The notes beneath the pieces are model-generated. The model was not told the origin of the DNA. It did not search any database and saw nothing but the letters and a program-made list of their open reading frames with translations. Of a stretch of 64,000 bases of DNA, positions 53,612-62,776 are shown one piece after another. Source of the stretch: Frateuria hangzhouensis (GTDB lineage: Bacteria; Pseudomonadota; Gammaproteobacteria; Xanthomonadales; Rhodanobacteraceae); contig NZ_JAPMIU010000005.1 in NCBI RefSeq assembly GCF_026410505.1, positions 217,642-281,641 on the forward strand. The letters are read 5' to 3'. Numbering within the stretch: the stretch's first letter is position 1; each line of letters opens with the position of its first letter. The position numbers and the translations under genes are program-made.

Positions 53612-54522
53612 AGGTATGGGTAGTCCGTGTATTCAAGCCGCGCCTCGCCTGCACCGACGCGCAGCCGCGCCTGGCCGCCGAAAGGCAGCGTCAGCTGGCG
53701 CGCGGCATGGCCGTGCGGCAGGCCGTGGATCACCGGGACGCCGGCCACCCGCGCGAGTTGCGCGAACGCGGCGGCCAGGTCGTAACCGTTGTCGCGCGGG
53801 CCCGCGCGGCAGGCATGGAAGTCGCCCAGCACCAGCGCTCGCTGGCGGCCGAGCACGCCCGACAGCAGCAATTGGTAGAACAGCCGCTCGATGCGGAACG
53901 GCGGTTCGGCCAGGTCCTCGACAAACAGGATGCCGCTGTCGATCACCGGGAAATAGGGCGTGCCCAGCAGGCTGCACAGCACCGCCAGGTTACCGCCCCA
54001 CAGCGTGCCCTGCACATCCAGCCCGGCGTCGGCCGCAACCGGCCAGGTGACAAGGCTGCTGTCGGAGGACAGCGTGCTCCAGAAGTGCTCCCAGGTGAAC
54101 GTCGGCGCCGGCTCACCGCCCAGGTCCGCCAGCAGCGGGCCGGCGAAACTGCGCACGCCGCTCCTGGCGTACAGCGCCAACTGCAGCGCCGTGAAATCGC
54201 TATGCCCGACCAGCGCGAGGCTGGAGCCGGCCAGGCGCTCGCCCAGCGCGCTGTAATCGAGCTGGCCGAGCAGCCGCGCGGCGCCATAGCCGCCGCGGGT
54301 GACCAGGGCGATGTCCGGCAGTTCGTCGAGTGTGGCGAGCGCGTTGATGTCGCCCGCGCGCTCGACATCGCTGCCGGCGAAGCGCAGGTCGGCGCGCTCC
54401 AGCACCTCCTGTCCCTCGACCGTGCAACCGGCCTCGCGCAGGCGTGCCACGCCGCGCGCCATGACGGCGGAGTCATGCGCGTAGCCGGAGGGGGCGATCA
54501 GGCGGATGCGGGCGTGAGGCAT
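53569..54522 (-). CDS. ldcA: LD-carboxypeptidase (murein tetrapeptide carboxypeptidase)
   Basis: LdcA (family S66) removes the terminal D-Ala from murein tetrapeptides in cytoplasmic peptidoglycan recycling. The 317-residue protein has IRLIAPSGYAHDSAVMARGV, VTRGGYGAARLLGQLDYSAL, the nucleophile Ser in LVGHSDFTALQLALYA, the Glu in ILFVEDLAEPPFRIERL, and the His in PVIHGLPHGHAARQLTLP. The C-terminal tail after YTDYPYLG (SSPCAQGEVGRG) is read from a palindromic repeat and is probably not ancestral. It is inserted between ribBA and ribH. Confidence 0.93.
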   Translation of the reverse strand: MPHARIRLIAPSGYAHDSAVMARGVARLREAGCTVEGQEVLERADLRFAGSDVERAGDINALATLDELPDIALVTRGGYGAARLLGQLDYSALGERLAGSSLALVGHSDFTALQLALYARSGVRSFAGPLLADLGGEPAPTFTWEHFWSTLSSDSSLVTWPVAADAGLDVQGTLWGGNLAVLCSLLGTPYFPVIDSGILFVEDLAEPPFRIERLFYQLLLSGVLGRQRALVLGDFHACRAGPRDNGYDLAAAFAQLARVAGVPVIHGLPHGHAARQLTLPFGGQARLRVGAGEARLEYTDYPYLGSSPCAQGEVGRG

Positions 54523-54574
54523 GGGCTCGATGGCGGTGGGGTGCGGGTCATCCTAAGGCATGTGGGCGGCAGAG

Positions 54575-54695
54575 GCCCTTCGACTTCGGCCTGCGGCCTA
54601 CGCTCAGGGCGAACGGCTCTCCTGGGTGGTGGAGAACGGACGTTTCGAGAACCGTTCGCCCTGAGCGTAGGCCCGAAGGGCCGAAGTCGAAGGGC
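54575..54695. repeat. Family D large inverted repeat
   Basis: The left arm (54575-54616: GCCCTTCGACTTCGGCCTGC, then GGCCTACGCTCAGGGCGAAC-GG) and right arm (54652-54695: CCGTTCGCCCTGAGCGTAGG, then CCCGAAGGGCCGAAGTCGAA-GGGC) are near-perfect complements around a 35-bp loop, between ldcA and ribBA. Confidence 0.85.
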
Positions 54696-54702
54696 CGCGC
54701 CC

Positions 54703-55794
54703 TCACACGTACTCGACCACTTCCAGATCGAAGCCGGCCAGGCCCACCAGCTTGCGCGGCGTCCCCATCACGCACAGCCGGTGCACGCCCAGGTCGGTGA
54801 GGACCTGCGCGCCCAGGCCGAGCTGGCGCCACTCCTGCTGCTGCGCATCCTCCGGTTCAAGCGCCACCGGCTCGCGCTTGAGCCGCGCCAGCAGCGCTTC
54901 GGTGGTGTCCTCGCCGGAGAGCACCAGCAGCACGCCGCGGCCTTCGTCGGCGATGCGCCGCAGGGCGCTGGTGACGGTCAGGCCGAGATCCTCGCGGGTC
55001 AGGTGCAGCACGTCCGACAATGTGTTGCGCACGTGCACGCGGGTCAGCACGGGCGCGCCGTCGTCGACGGTGCCGCGCACCAGTGCGTAATGCAGCCCGT
55101 GGCGGATGGCATCACGGTACGCGACCAGGCGGAATGGGCCGAACTCGGTATCGACGTCCTCCTGATGGACCCGCTGGATGGTCTTTTCGGTCTCCAGCCG
55201 GTAGCGGATCAGGTCGGCGATGGTGCCGATCTTCAGGCCGTGCTTCTGCGCGAACAGTTCCAGTTCCGGACGGCGCGCCATCGAGCCGTCCTCGTGCAGG
55301 ATCTCGATCAGCACAGCGGCCGGCTCCAGCCCCGCCAGCGCGGCCAGGTCGCAGCCGGCCTCGGTATGCCCGGCACGGGTGAGCACGCCGCCGGGCTGCG
55401 CGGTGAGCGGGAAAATGTGGCCCGGCTGCGACAGATCCTGCGGCCTGGCATCGGACTTGACCGCCACCTGGATGGTGCGCGCGCGATCGTGCGCGGAGAT
55501 GCCGGTGGTGACCCCCTCGGCCGCCTCGATCGAGACGGTGAAGTTGGTGTGGTACGGCGAGGTGTTGTCGCTGACCATGGGCCTCAGGCCCAACTGGCGC
55601 GTGCGCTGCTCGGTCAGGGTCAGGCACAGCAGGCCACGGGCCTCGCGGACCATGAAGTTGACGTCCTCCGGCCGCACCATCTGCGCGGCCATGACGATGT
55701 CGCCCTCGTTCTCGCGGTCCTCGTCGTCGAGGATCACGACCATGCGGCCGGCGCGGAGGTCTTCGAGGATGTCGGGAATCGTGTTGAAGGGCAT
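54703..55794 (-). CDS. ribB: 3,4-dihydroxy-2-butanone-4-phosphate synthase with degenerate GTP cyclohydrolase II domain
   Basis: The N-terminal RibB domain (residues 1-205) makes dihydroxybutanone phosphate from ribulose-5-phosphate. Its acidic motif DDEDRENEGDIVMAAQ and GHTEAGCDLAALAGLEPA are intact. The C-terminal part (about 210-360) has the RibA position but lacks the zinc-binding cysteines: where RibA has a Ser-Glu-Cys and a Cys-Asp-Cys motif, this protein reads RVHVRNTLSDVLHLTREDLG. The R-G-I-G-L signature is also replaced (QQQEWRQLGLGAQVLTDLGV). It therefore probably provides RibB activity only (RibBX-type), and a separate ribA would be needed. ATG 55794. Confidence 0.92.
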   Translation of the reverse strand: MPFNTIPDILEDLRAGRMVVILDDEDRENEGDIVMAAQMVRPEDVNFMVREARGLLCLTLTEQRTRQLGLRPMVSDNTSPYHTNFTVSIEAAEGVTTGISAHDRARTIQVAVKSDARPQDLSQPGHIFPLTAQPGGVLTRAGHTEAGCDLAALAGLEPAAVLIEILHEDGSMARRPELELFAQKHGLKIGTIADLIRYRLETEKTIQRVHQEDVDTEFGPFRLVAYRDAIRHGLHYALVRGTVDDGAPVLTRVHVRNTLSDVLHLTREDLGLTVTSALRRIADEGRGVLLVLSGEDTTEALLARLKREPVALEPEDAQQQEWRQLGLGAQVLTDLGVHRLCVMGTPRKLVGLAGFDLEVVEYV

Positions 55795-55856
55795 GGAAAT
55801 ACCTTGAAGATGGATTGTTGCCGGTCCCACTGGCTTGCAGTGGGAGGAGCAGAAGA

Positions 55857-56498
55857 TCAGGCGAAGCCGTGCTGCTTGAGGAACGCCTCGTCCAGCCGCG
55901 GCGCCTGGCCGCTGCCGATCAGGCGCTCGACGTAGCGTGCGATCACGTCCACCTCGATATTCACCGCATCCCCCGCGTGCCTGGCGTGGAAGGCCGTGTG
56001 CTCCACCGTGTGCGGGATCAGGTTGACCCCGAAGCGCGTACCGGCCACCTCGTTGACGGTCAGGCTGGTGCCGTCGATGCAGATCGATCCCTTGGCCGCG
56101 ATGTAGCGCGCCAGCTCCGCCGAGACCTCGAAGGTCCAGCGCTGCGAGCGCGCGTCGGGGGTGATGGAAGCCACTTTGCCCACGCCATCGACATGCCCGG
56201 ACACCAGGTGCCCGCCCAGCCGCTCGGCCAGCCGCAGCGCCTTCTCCAGATTGACCGGGTCGCCGGACTTGAGCTGGCCCAGCGTGGTGAGCGAGAGCGT
56301 CTCGTTGGAGACGTCCGCGGCGAAACCGTGCTCGCCGAGCGTGATCGCGGTGAGGCACACGCCGGATACGGCGATGGAGTCGCCCAGTTGCACATCGGAC
56401 AGGTCGAGCTCCGCGGTATCGACGTGCAGGCGCACGTCGCCGCCGCGCGATTCGAGCCGCGCGATGCGGCCCACGGTCTGGATGATGCCGGTGAACAT
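55857..56498 (-). CDS. ribE: Riboflavin synthase (alpha subunit)
   Basis: This enzyme dismutates two lumazine molecules to riboflavin. The 213-residue protein has two lumazine-binding repeats: MFTGIIQTVGRIARLES with SIAVSGVCLTAITLGEHGFA and NLEKALRLAERLGGHLVSGH, then VDGVGKVASI with GSICIDGTSLTVNEVAGTRF. The start is ATG 56498, which overlaps the stop of a 15-codon upstream frame (TGATG) and has GGGAGG upstream. It is the first gene after the FMN riboswitch. It is called ribC in E. coli. Confidence 0.96.
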   Translation of the reverse strand: MFTGIIQTVGRIARLESRGGDVRLHVDTAELDLSDVQLGDSIAVSGVCLTAITLGEHGFAADVSNETLSLTTLGQLKSGDPVNLEKALRLAERLGGHLVSGHVDGVGKVASITPDARSQRWTFEVSAELARYIAAKGSICIDGTSLTVNEVAGTRFGVNLIPHTVEHTAFHARHAGDAVNIEVDVIARYVERLIGSGQAPRLDEAFLKQHGFA

Positions 56499-56545
56499 CA
56501 GCGCGCCTCCCGGCCGGAGGCGGCGAAACAAATGGATCGGGACAT
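56498..56545 (-). CDS. Possible 15-residue leader peptide between FMN riboswitch and riboflavin synthase
   Basis: ATG 56545 has GGAG 7 bp upstream and opens the frame MSRSICFAASGREAR, whose TGA overlaps the ribE ATG (TGATG). A hairpin CGTTCTC...GAGAACG spans its ribosome-binding site. The arrangement suggests that FMN-controlled access to this ribosome-binding site could set ribE translation by coupling. There is no protein-level evidence. Confidence 0.45.
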   Translation of the reverse strand: MSRSICFAASGREAR

Positions 56546-56625
56546 GAAACGTTCTCCGTGAAAGCAAAGCGAGAACGCCCCAAGGCATGAGGCCCACGCA
56601 CGGCCAGGCGACCATGCATGCGACC

Positions 56626-56766
56626 GTCTTCTTTCATCCGGACTGTGACCGTCGGCTCCGGCATCGGACCGGATCTGCTGACCTTCCGCCCGAGGGTGGA
56701 AGCGCTCGCGGGCTCGTTCCTTGCGGAACCTACCGCCGGTGGGGAATTGCACCCCGCCCTGAAGAC
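56626..56766 (-). promoter_or_regulatory. FMN riboswitch (RFN element)
   Basis: The minus strand reads GTCTTCAGGGCGGGGTGCAA, TTCCCCACCGGCGGTAGG, a variable stem, AGCCCGCGAGC, GGTCAGCAGATCCGGTCCGA, TGCCGGAGCCGACGGTCACA and GTCCGGATGAAAGAAGAC. These are the conserved RFN blocks (GGG..GGGUG.AAUUCCC..ACCGGCGGUA, CCGCGAGC, GCAGA.CCGGU, GCCGAC.GU, AGUC.GGAUG..AGA) closed by the P1 stem GUCUUC/GAAGAC. It lies between ribD and ribE and should repress ribE-ribBA when FMN is plentiful. The 127-nt expression platform contains a GTTCTC/GAGAAC hairpin. Confidence 0.96.
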
Positions 56767-56831
56767 GCTGGTTGCCGGCCAAGGCCGGCCGGCGAAGTCT
56801 AGCACCGGCCGGTTCGGCAGCGCCCGATCCT

Positions 56832-56905
56832 TGTAGGAGCGCACCTTGCGCGCGACCGCGCGGTAGGTCTTTGCATGGCGGTCGCGCACAAGGTGCGCTC
56901 CTACA
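56832..56905. repeat. Family A inverted repeat overlapping the ribD stop codon
   Basis: TGTAGGAGCGCACCTTGCGC with GCGACCGC and GCGGTCGCGCACAAGGTGCG with CTCCTACA form inverted arms around a spacer of about 18 bp. The ribD stop (TAG, at 56901-56903) is the TAG of the repeat's GTAGGAGCG end. Confidence 0.85.
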
Positions 56906-58046
56906 GCTCCGGTCGCAGCCGCAGGCGGATGTCCTCGCCGACCATGCGCCGGTCCAGCGTGCGCAGCCGCCAGCGGTCGGCCATGCAGGCCAGCGGCGGC
57001 AGGGCGAGCAGCGGGCGGGCCATGTCACCGAGCAGAACCGGGGCGATGTAGAGCAGCAGTTCGTCCGCCAGGCCGGCGGACAGCAGCGCACCGCAGAGCG
57101 TGGGGCCGGCTTCCACGTGCAACTCGTTGATCTGGCGGCGGGCCAGTTCGGCGAGGGCGGCGTGCAGGTCGAGGTGGCCGGATGGTTCGGGCAGCGCCAC
57201 GCGGTCGACGGCCCTCAGGTGCGCGGGCACGGAGGCGTTGGCCGCATGCATCAGCAGCGTGGGTGCGTCCGAGTCGAGCACGTGGCTGGTGGCGGGAGTG
57301 CGGAGCTGGCGGTCGAGGATGGCGCGCAGCGGTTTCGCGGGGGGGAAGGCCTCCCCCTCTTCCCCGGCGGGGCCGGGAAGGAGGGAGCTGTCCCCGTCTT
57401 CCAGGGGTCGCACGGTGAGACGGGGGTTGTCGGCCAGCACGGTGCCGCTGCCGGTGAGGATCGCCGAGCTGCGCGCGCGCCAGCGTTGCACGTCGGCGCG
57501 GGCCGCTTCACCGGTGATCCATTTCGACTCGCCGTTGGCCAGCGCGGTGCGTCCGTCCAGGCTCATTGCGAGCTTCACGCGCACCCACGGGCGGCCGCTC
57601 TCGATGCGGCTGAAGAAGCCGATGTTGAGTTCGCGCGCCGGCTCGCGCAGCAGGCCGGTCTCCACCACGATGCCGGCGGCACGCAGCTTCGCGATGCCGT
57701 TGCCGGCGACCTGCGGGAACGGGTCCTCCGCCGCGATCACCACCCGCGCCACGCCGGCGGCGACCAGCGCGTCGGCGCACGGCGGCGTTCGGCCGAAGTG
57801 CGCGCAGGGCTCCAGCGTCACGTAGGCGGTGGCACCGCGTGCCGCCTCGCCGGCTTCGCGCAGGGCGAACACTTCCGCGTGCGGCTGCCCTGCGCGCGCA
57901 TGGAAACCGGCGCCCACTACCCGCTCGCCGTGCGCGATCACGCAACCCACGCGCGGGTTCGGCTGCGTCGTATACAGGCCGCGCTCGGCAAGCCGGAGCG
58001 CATGCGGCATGTGCAGATGATCGATGCTGGAGAACGCTTCCGTCAT
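56901..58046 (-). CDS. ribD: Bifunctional diaminohydroxyphosphoribosylaminopyrimidine deaminase / 5-amino-6-(5-phosphoribosylamino)uracil reductase
   Basis: RibD performs the second and third steps of riboflavin synthesis. The 381-residue protein has an N-terminal zinc deaminase domain (QPNPRVGCVIAHGERVVGAG, GQPHAEVFAL, TLEPCAHFGRTPPCADALV) and a C-terminal reductase domain (RVKLAMSLDGRTALANGESK, WITGEAARADVQRWRARSSA, ELLLYIAPVLLGDMARPLL). Residues about 214-234 (EDGDSSLLPGPAGEEGEAFP) are encoded by a family C palindrome that interrupts the normal TVR-to-PLRAILD connection. The stop codon comes from a family A repeat. ribD lies upstream of the FMN riboswitch, so it is not under that control. 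Confidence 0.95.
   Translation of the reverse strand: MTEAFSSIDHLHMPHALRLAERGLYTTQPNPRVGCVIAHGERVVGAGFHARAGQPHAEVFALREAGEAARGATAYVTLEPCAHFGRTPPCADALVAAGVARVVIAAEDPFPQVAGNGIAKLRAAGIVVETGLLREPARELNIGFFSRIESGRPWVRVKLAMSLDGRTALANGESKWITGEAARADVQRWRARSSAILTGSGTVLADNPRLTVRPLEDGDSSLLPGPAGEEGEAFPPAKPLRAILDRQLRTPATSHVLDSDAPTLLMHAANASVPAHLRAVDRVALPEPSGHLDLHAALAELARRQINELHVEAGPTLCGALLSAGLADELLLYIAPVLLGDMARPLLALPPLACMADRWRLRTLDRRMVGEDIRLRLRPEL
57345..57402. repeat. Family C palindrome inside the ribD coding sequence
   Basis: AAGGCCTCCCCCTCTTCCCC, then GGCGGGGCCGGGAAGGAGGG, then AGCTG match the intergenic element at 17521-17570 (GCCTCCCCCTCTCCCC...GGCGGGGCCGGAGGAGAGGG-AGC). It lies in frame in ribD and adds about 20 Gly/Glu/Pro-rich residues. 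Confidence 0.8.
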
Positions 58047-58058
58047 GGCGTCACTGTC

Positions 58059-58111
58059 GTAGGGTGGGCTTCAGCCCACCGGCACCGATGGTGGGCTGAA
58101 GCCCACCCTAC
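58059..58111. repeat. Family B perfect inverted repeat upstream of ribD
   Basis: GTAGGGTGGGCTTCAGCCCA-CC (58059-58080) and its exact complement (58090-58111) are separated by 9 bp. This is the most perfect family B copy. It lies between nrdR and ribD, 13 bp before the ribD start codon, where a stable hairpin could influence ribD expression. Confidence 0.88.
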
Positions 58112-58122
58112 CCGGTTAGCGG

Positions 58123-58635
58123 CTATTTGGTCGGCCGCTTGTTGCCGCCCAGCAGAGGCAATTGCAGGCCATCGAGGCCCGGCAGATCGCGCTCGAGCTT
58201 CTCGATCTCCTCGCGGAAGGCCTGCACGTCCTCGAACTTGCGGTAGACCGAGGCGAAACGCACGTAGGCCACCTGGTCGAGCTTCTTCAGCTCGCGCATC
58301 ACCAGCTCGCCGACCTGGCGCGAGGGCACTTCACGTTCGCCGCTGCGGCGCAGGTCGTTGATGATCTCGCGCACCGCGGTGTCGACGTCGCTGCTCGCGA
58401 CGGGGCGCTTCTGCAACGCGCGGTCGAAGCTGGTCCTGAGCTTGCGCTCGTCGAACACCTCGCGCCGCTCGCCGCTCTTGACGATCGCCGGCAGCTTCAG
58501 CTCCGCCGTCTCGTAGGTGTTGAAGCGCTCGCCGCACTGCGGGCACTCGCGACGACGGCGCACGGTGGCGCCGTCCTCGGTCAGCCGCGAGTCGATCACG
58601 CGGGTGTCTTCGTGTTGGCAGAAGGGGCAATGCAT
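58123..58635 (-). CDS. nrdR: Transcriptional repressor NrdR
   Basis: NrdR represses ribonucleotide reductase genes in response to dATP/ATP. The 170-residue protein has a zinc ribbon ([20 protein letters not shown] and [17 protein letters not shown], four cysteines) and an ATP-cone domain ([40 protein letters not shown]). It follows glyA by 10 bp and precedes ribD, the standard glyA-nrdR-ribD order. Confidence 0.98.
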   Translation of the reverse strand: MHCPFCQHEDTRVIDSRLTEDGATVRRRRECPQCGERFNTYETAELKLPAIVKSGERREVFDERKLRTSFDRALQKRPVASSDVDTAVREIINDLRRSGEREVPSRQVGELVMRELKKLDQVAYVRFASVYRKFEDVQAFREEIEKLERDLPGLDGLQLPLLGGNKRPTK

Positions 58636-58645
58636 CCGCTACGGA

Positions 58646-59914
<1,269 letters not shown>

Positions 59915-60894
59915 GCGTCGCCTCGGCGGGTGGGAGTGGGGTGCTAGCCGGAAAGTGTAGCCCCGCCGGGGGCTTGCGGCCACCATCCGGGCCGCGGCGG
60001 TGCAGCGCCCAGACCATCACGTAGCTGATCACCATCAGCAGCAACCACGAGCCGAGCTTGCCCAGCGGGACCATCGACCAACCGTCGCGCTGCGCCGGGT
60101 AGAGCCAGGCGCGGCTGAAGGTGCCCACGTTCTCGGCCAGCCAGATGAACAGCGCCACCAGCACGAAACCGGACAGCAGCGGCATGCGCCGGTGTACGCG
60201 GCGGATGCGGAAATGCACCCACGCCGGCCCGAACAGCCAGGCCAGCGCGGCGAACAGCAGCAGCCGCGCATCCGGCAGAAAATGGTGACTGAAGAAGTTA
60301 AGGTAGATCGCCAGCGCCAGCGCCAGCACCGAAGCGGGCGCGAACCGCGGATGCCCGCTGAAGCGGAACTCGAACAGCCGCCAGGCCCGCGCGATGTAGC
60401 TGCCCACCGCGGCATACATGAACCCGGTGAACAGCGGCACCCCGCCCAGCCGCAACAGGCTTTCCAGCCGGCATGCCAGCAAGCCGAGCTGGATGCCGAG
60501 CGCCGCCAGGACGAGAAAGTCGTAGCGCGCCAGCGGCAGGTCGGCCGGATACCAGCGCCACGTGGCCAGCAGCAGCGCCACCATCAGCCCGCCGAACAGG
60601 CACGCCGAGGCCTGCTTCAGCCCAAAACACAGGAATTCGTAAGCGAACACCGCGCCGCGCCCGCGCCGCCGGGCCAGCCGCCCCACCCTGCGGTCCAGCC
60701 CGCGCCAGGCGCCGTCCGGGTTACCGATCGCATCCATGGCCACCTCCCTCGCAAAACCTGAAGGAGCGTGGTCGCCCCAGCGGTGCGCGGCATGGCGGGG
60801 AACGGCCCGATCGGCGATAATTGGCGGTCATTTCCCCGCCTTTTCCCCTCGGACCGCCCGCGCGGCCCGCGGATGCCCTCAAGGGAGTCCAAGC

Positions 60895-62553
60895 ATGCAG
60901 TACATCTACACCATGAACGGGGTGAGCAAGATCGTTCCCCCGAAGCGCCAGATCATCAAGGACATCTCGCTGAGCTTCTTCCCCGGCGCCAAGATCGGCC
61001 TGCTGGGCCTGAACGGCGCGGGCAAATCCACGGTGCTCAGGATCATGGCCGGCGTGGACACCGACTTCCAGGGCGAGGCCCGTCCGCAGCCGGGCATCAA
61101 GGTCGGCTATCTGGCGCAGGAGCCGCAGCTGGATCCGGAAAAGACCGTGCGCGAAGTGGTCGAGGAAGGCGTTTCGGAGATCCTCGACGCGCAGAAGCGG
61201 CTGGAGGAGGTCTACGCCGCCTACGCCGAGGAAGGCGCCGATTTCGACAAGCTCGCCAAGGAACAGGAGCAGCTGGAAAACCTGCTGGCCGCCAACGACG
61301 CCCACGCGCTGGAGCGCCAGCTGGAAGTGGCCGCCGACGCGCTGCGCCTGCCGCCGTGGGACGTGCCGGTCGGTCCGCTCTCCGGCGGCGAGAAGCGCCG
61401 TGTGGCGCTGTGCCGCCTGCTGCTGTCCAAGCCCGACATGCTGCTGCTGGACGAGCCCACCAACCACCTGGACGCCGAGTCGGTCGAGTGGCTGGAGCAC
61501 TTCCTGCAGGACTACCCCGGCACCGTGGTGGCGGTCACCCATGACCGCTACTTCCTGGACAACGCCGCCGAGTGGATCCTCGAGCTCGACCGTGGTCGCG
61601 GCATCCCGTGGAAGGGCAACTACACCGAGTGGCTGGAGCAGAAGGACCAGCGCCTGAAGCAGGAAGCGCAGCAGGAGAAGTCGCGCCAGAAGGCGATCGA
61701 AAAGGAGCTGGAGTGGATCCGCTCGGCCGCCAAGGGCCGCCAGTCCAAGGGCAAGGCGCGCCTGAACCGGTTCGAGGAGTTGAACTCGGTCGAGTACCAG
61801 CGCCGCAACGAAACCAACGAGATCTTCATTCCGCCGGGCGAGCGCCTGGGCAACGAAGTAATCGAGTTCAAGAACGTCTCCAAGGCCTTCGGCGACCGGC
61901 TGCTGATCGACGACCTGTCGTTCAAGATCCCGGCCGGAGCGATCGTGGGCGTGATGGGCCCCAACGGCGCGGGCAAGTCCACGCTGATGAAGATGATCAT
62001 GGGCAAGGAGCAGCCGGACTCCGGCGAGGTCAAGCTGGGCCATACCGTCAAGCTCGCCTACGTCGACCAGTCGCGCGACGCGCTCGACTCGGGCAACAAC
62101 GTCTGGCAGGAAGTCTCCGGCGGCTCGGACATCCTCACCATCGGCAACTTCGAGATTCAGTCGCGCGCCTACATCGGCCGCTTCAACTTCAAGGGCACCG
62201 ACCAGCAGAAGATCGTCGGCAACCTGTCCGGCGGCGAGCGCGGCCGCCTGCACATGGCCAAGACCCTGCTGCAGGGCGGCAACGTGCTACTGCTCGACGA
62301 ACCGTCCAACGACCTGGACGTGGAAACCCTGCGTGCGCTGGAAGACGCCCTGCTCGAATTCCCCGGCAGCGCCGTCGTCATTTCGCATGACCGCTGGTTC
62401 CTGGACCGCATCGCCACCCACATCATCGCCTTCGAGGGCGACTCTCACGTGGAGTTTTTCCCCGGCAACTACAACGAGTACGAAGCCGACAAGAAGCGCC
62501 GCCTGGGCGACGACGCCGGTCCCAAGCGCGTGAAGTACAAAAAGCTGGCCTGA
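60895..62553 (+). CDS. ettA: Energy-dependent translational throttle protein EttA (ABC-F)
   Basis: EttA is a soluble ABC-F protein that binds the ribosomal E site and gates translation according to ATP/ADP level. The 552-residue protein has two nucleotide-binding domains. NBD1 has GLLGLNGAGKSTVLRI, PLSGGEKRRVALCRLLL and LLLDEPTNHLDAESVEWLEH; NBD2 has VMGPNGAGKSTLMKMI, NLSGGERGRLHMAKTLL and LLLDEPSNDLDVETLRALED. The P-site tRNA-interaction motif lies in the linker (residues about 240-320, KEKELEW and KGKARLNRFEELN). ATG 60895 has AAGGGAG upstream, and MQYIYTMNGVSKIVPPK matches EttA. Confidence 0.97.
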   Translation: MQYIYTMNGVSKIVPPKRQIIKDISLSFFPGAKIGLLGLNGAGKSTVLRIMAGVDTDFQGEARPQPGIKVGYLAQEPQLDPEKTVREVVEEGVSEILDAQKRLEEVYAAYAEEGADFDKLAKEQEQLENLLAANDAHALERQLEVAADALRLPPWDVPVGPLSGGEKRRVALCRLLLSKPDMLLLDEPTNHLDAESVEWLEHFLQDYPGTVVAVTHDRYFLDNAAEWILELDRGRGIPWKGNYTEWLEQKDQRLKQEAQQEKSRQKAIEKELEWIRSAAKGRQSKGKARLNRFEELNSVEYQRRNETNEIFIPPGERLGNEVIEFKNVSKAFGDRLLIDDLSFKIPAGAIVGVMGPNGAGKSTLMKMIMGKEQPDSGEVKLGHTVKLAYVDQSRDALDSGNNVWQEVSGGSDILTIGNFEIQSRAYIGRFNFKGTDQQKIVGNLSGGERGRLHMAKTLLQGGNVLLLDEPSNDLDVETLRALEDALLEFPGSAVVISHDRWFLDRIATHIIAFEGDSHVEFFPGNYNEYEADKKRRLGDDAGPKRVKYKKLA

Positions 62554-62568
62554 TCGCCGGCTTCAACT

Positions 62569-62722
62569 CCCTCTTCCCCGGCAGCGTCGGGGGAGAGGTT
62601 GGAGAGAGGGGGAGGCCATTGATTTGCTCCCCTCTTCCCTCCAGGAGAGAGGCCGGAGTGAGGTGCCGCCCTTGTCTTGCTCCCTCTCCCCTCCGGGGAG
62701 AGGGCCGGGGTGAGGGGCCGCC
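62569..62722. repeat. Family C palindromes between ettA and pyrF
   Basis: Three inverted units in series: CCCTCTTCCCCGGCAGCGTC with GGGGGAGAGGTTGGAGAGAG; CCCCTCTTCCCTCCAGGAGA with GAGGCCGGAGTGAGGTGC; and CTCCCTCTCCCCTCCGGGGA with GAGGGCCGGGGTGAGGGGC. There is no gene in the 223-bp gap. Confidence 0.75.
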
Positions 62723-62776
62723 CTAGCCTCGAACGAACATCGAGCGTCGAATACATCCACACCACGAGGAAGCCCC

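Noticed and set aside
59915..60737. Glycine riboswitch upstream of glyA
   Set aside because: The upstream sequence codes for the DUF817-like protein, and no glycine-aptamer motif is visible.
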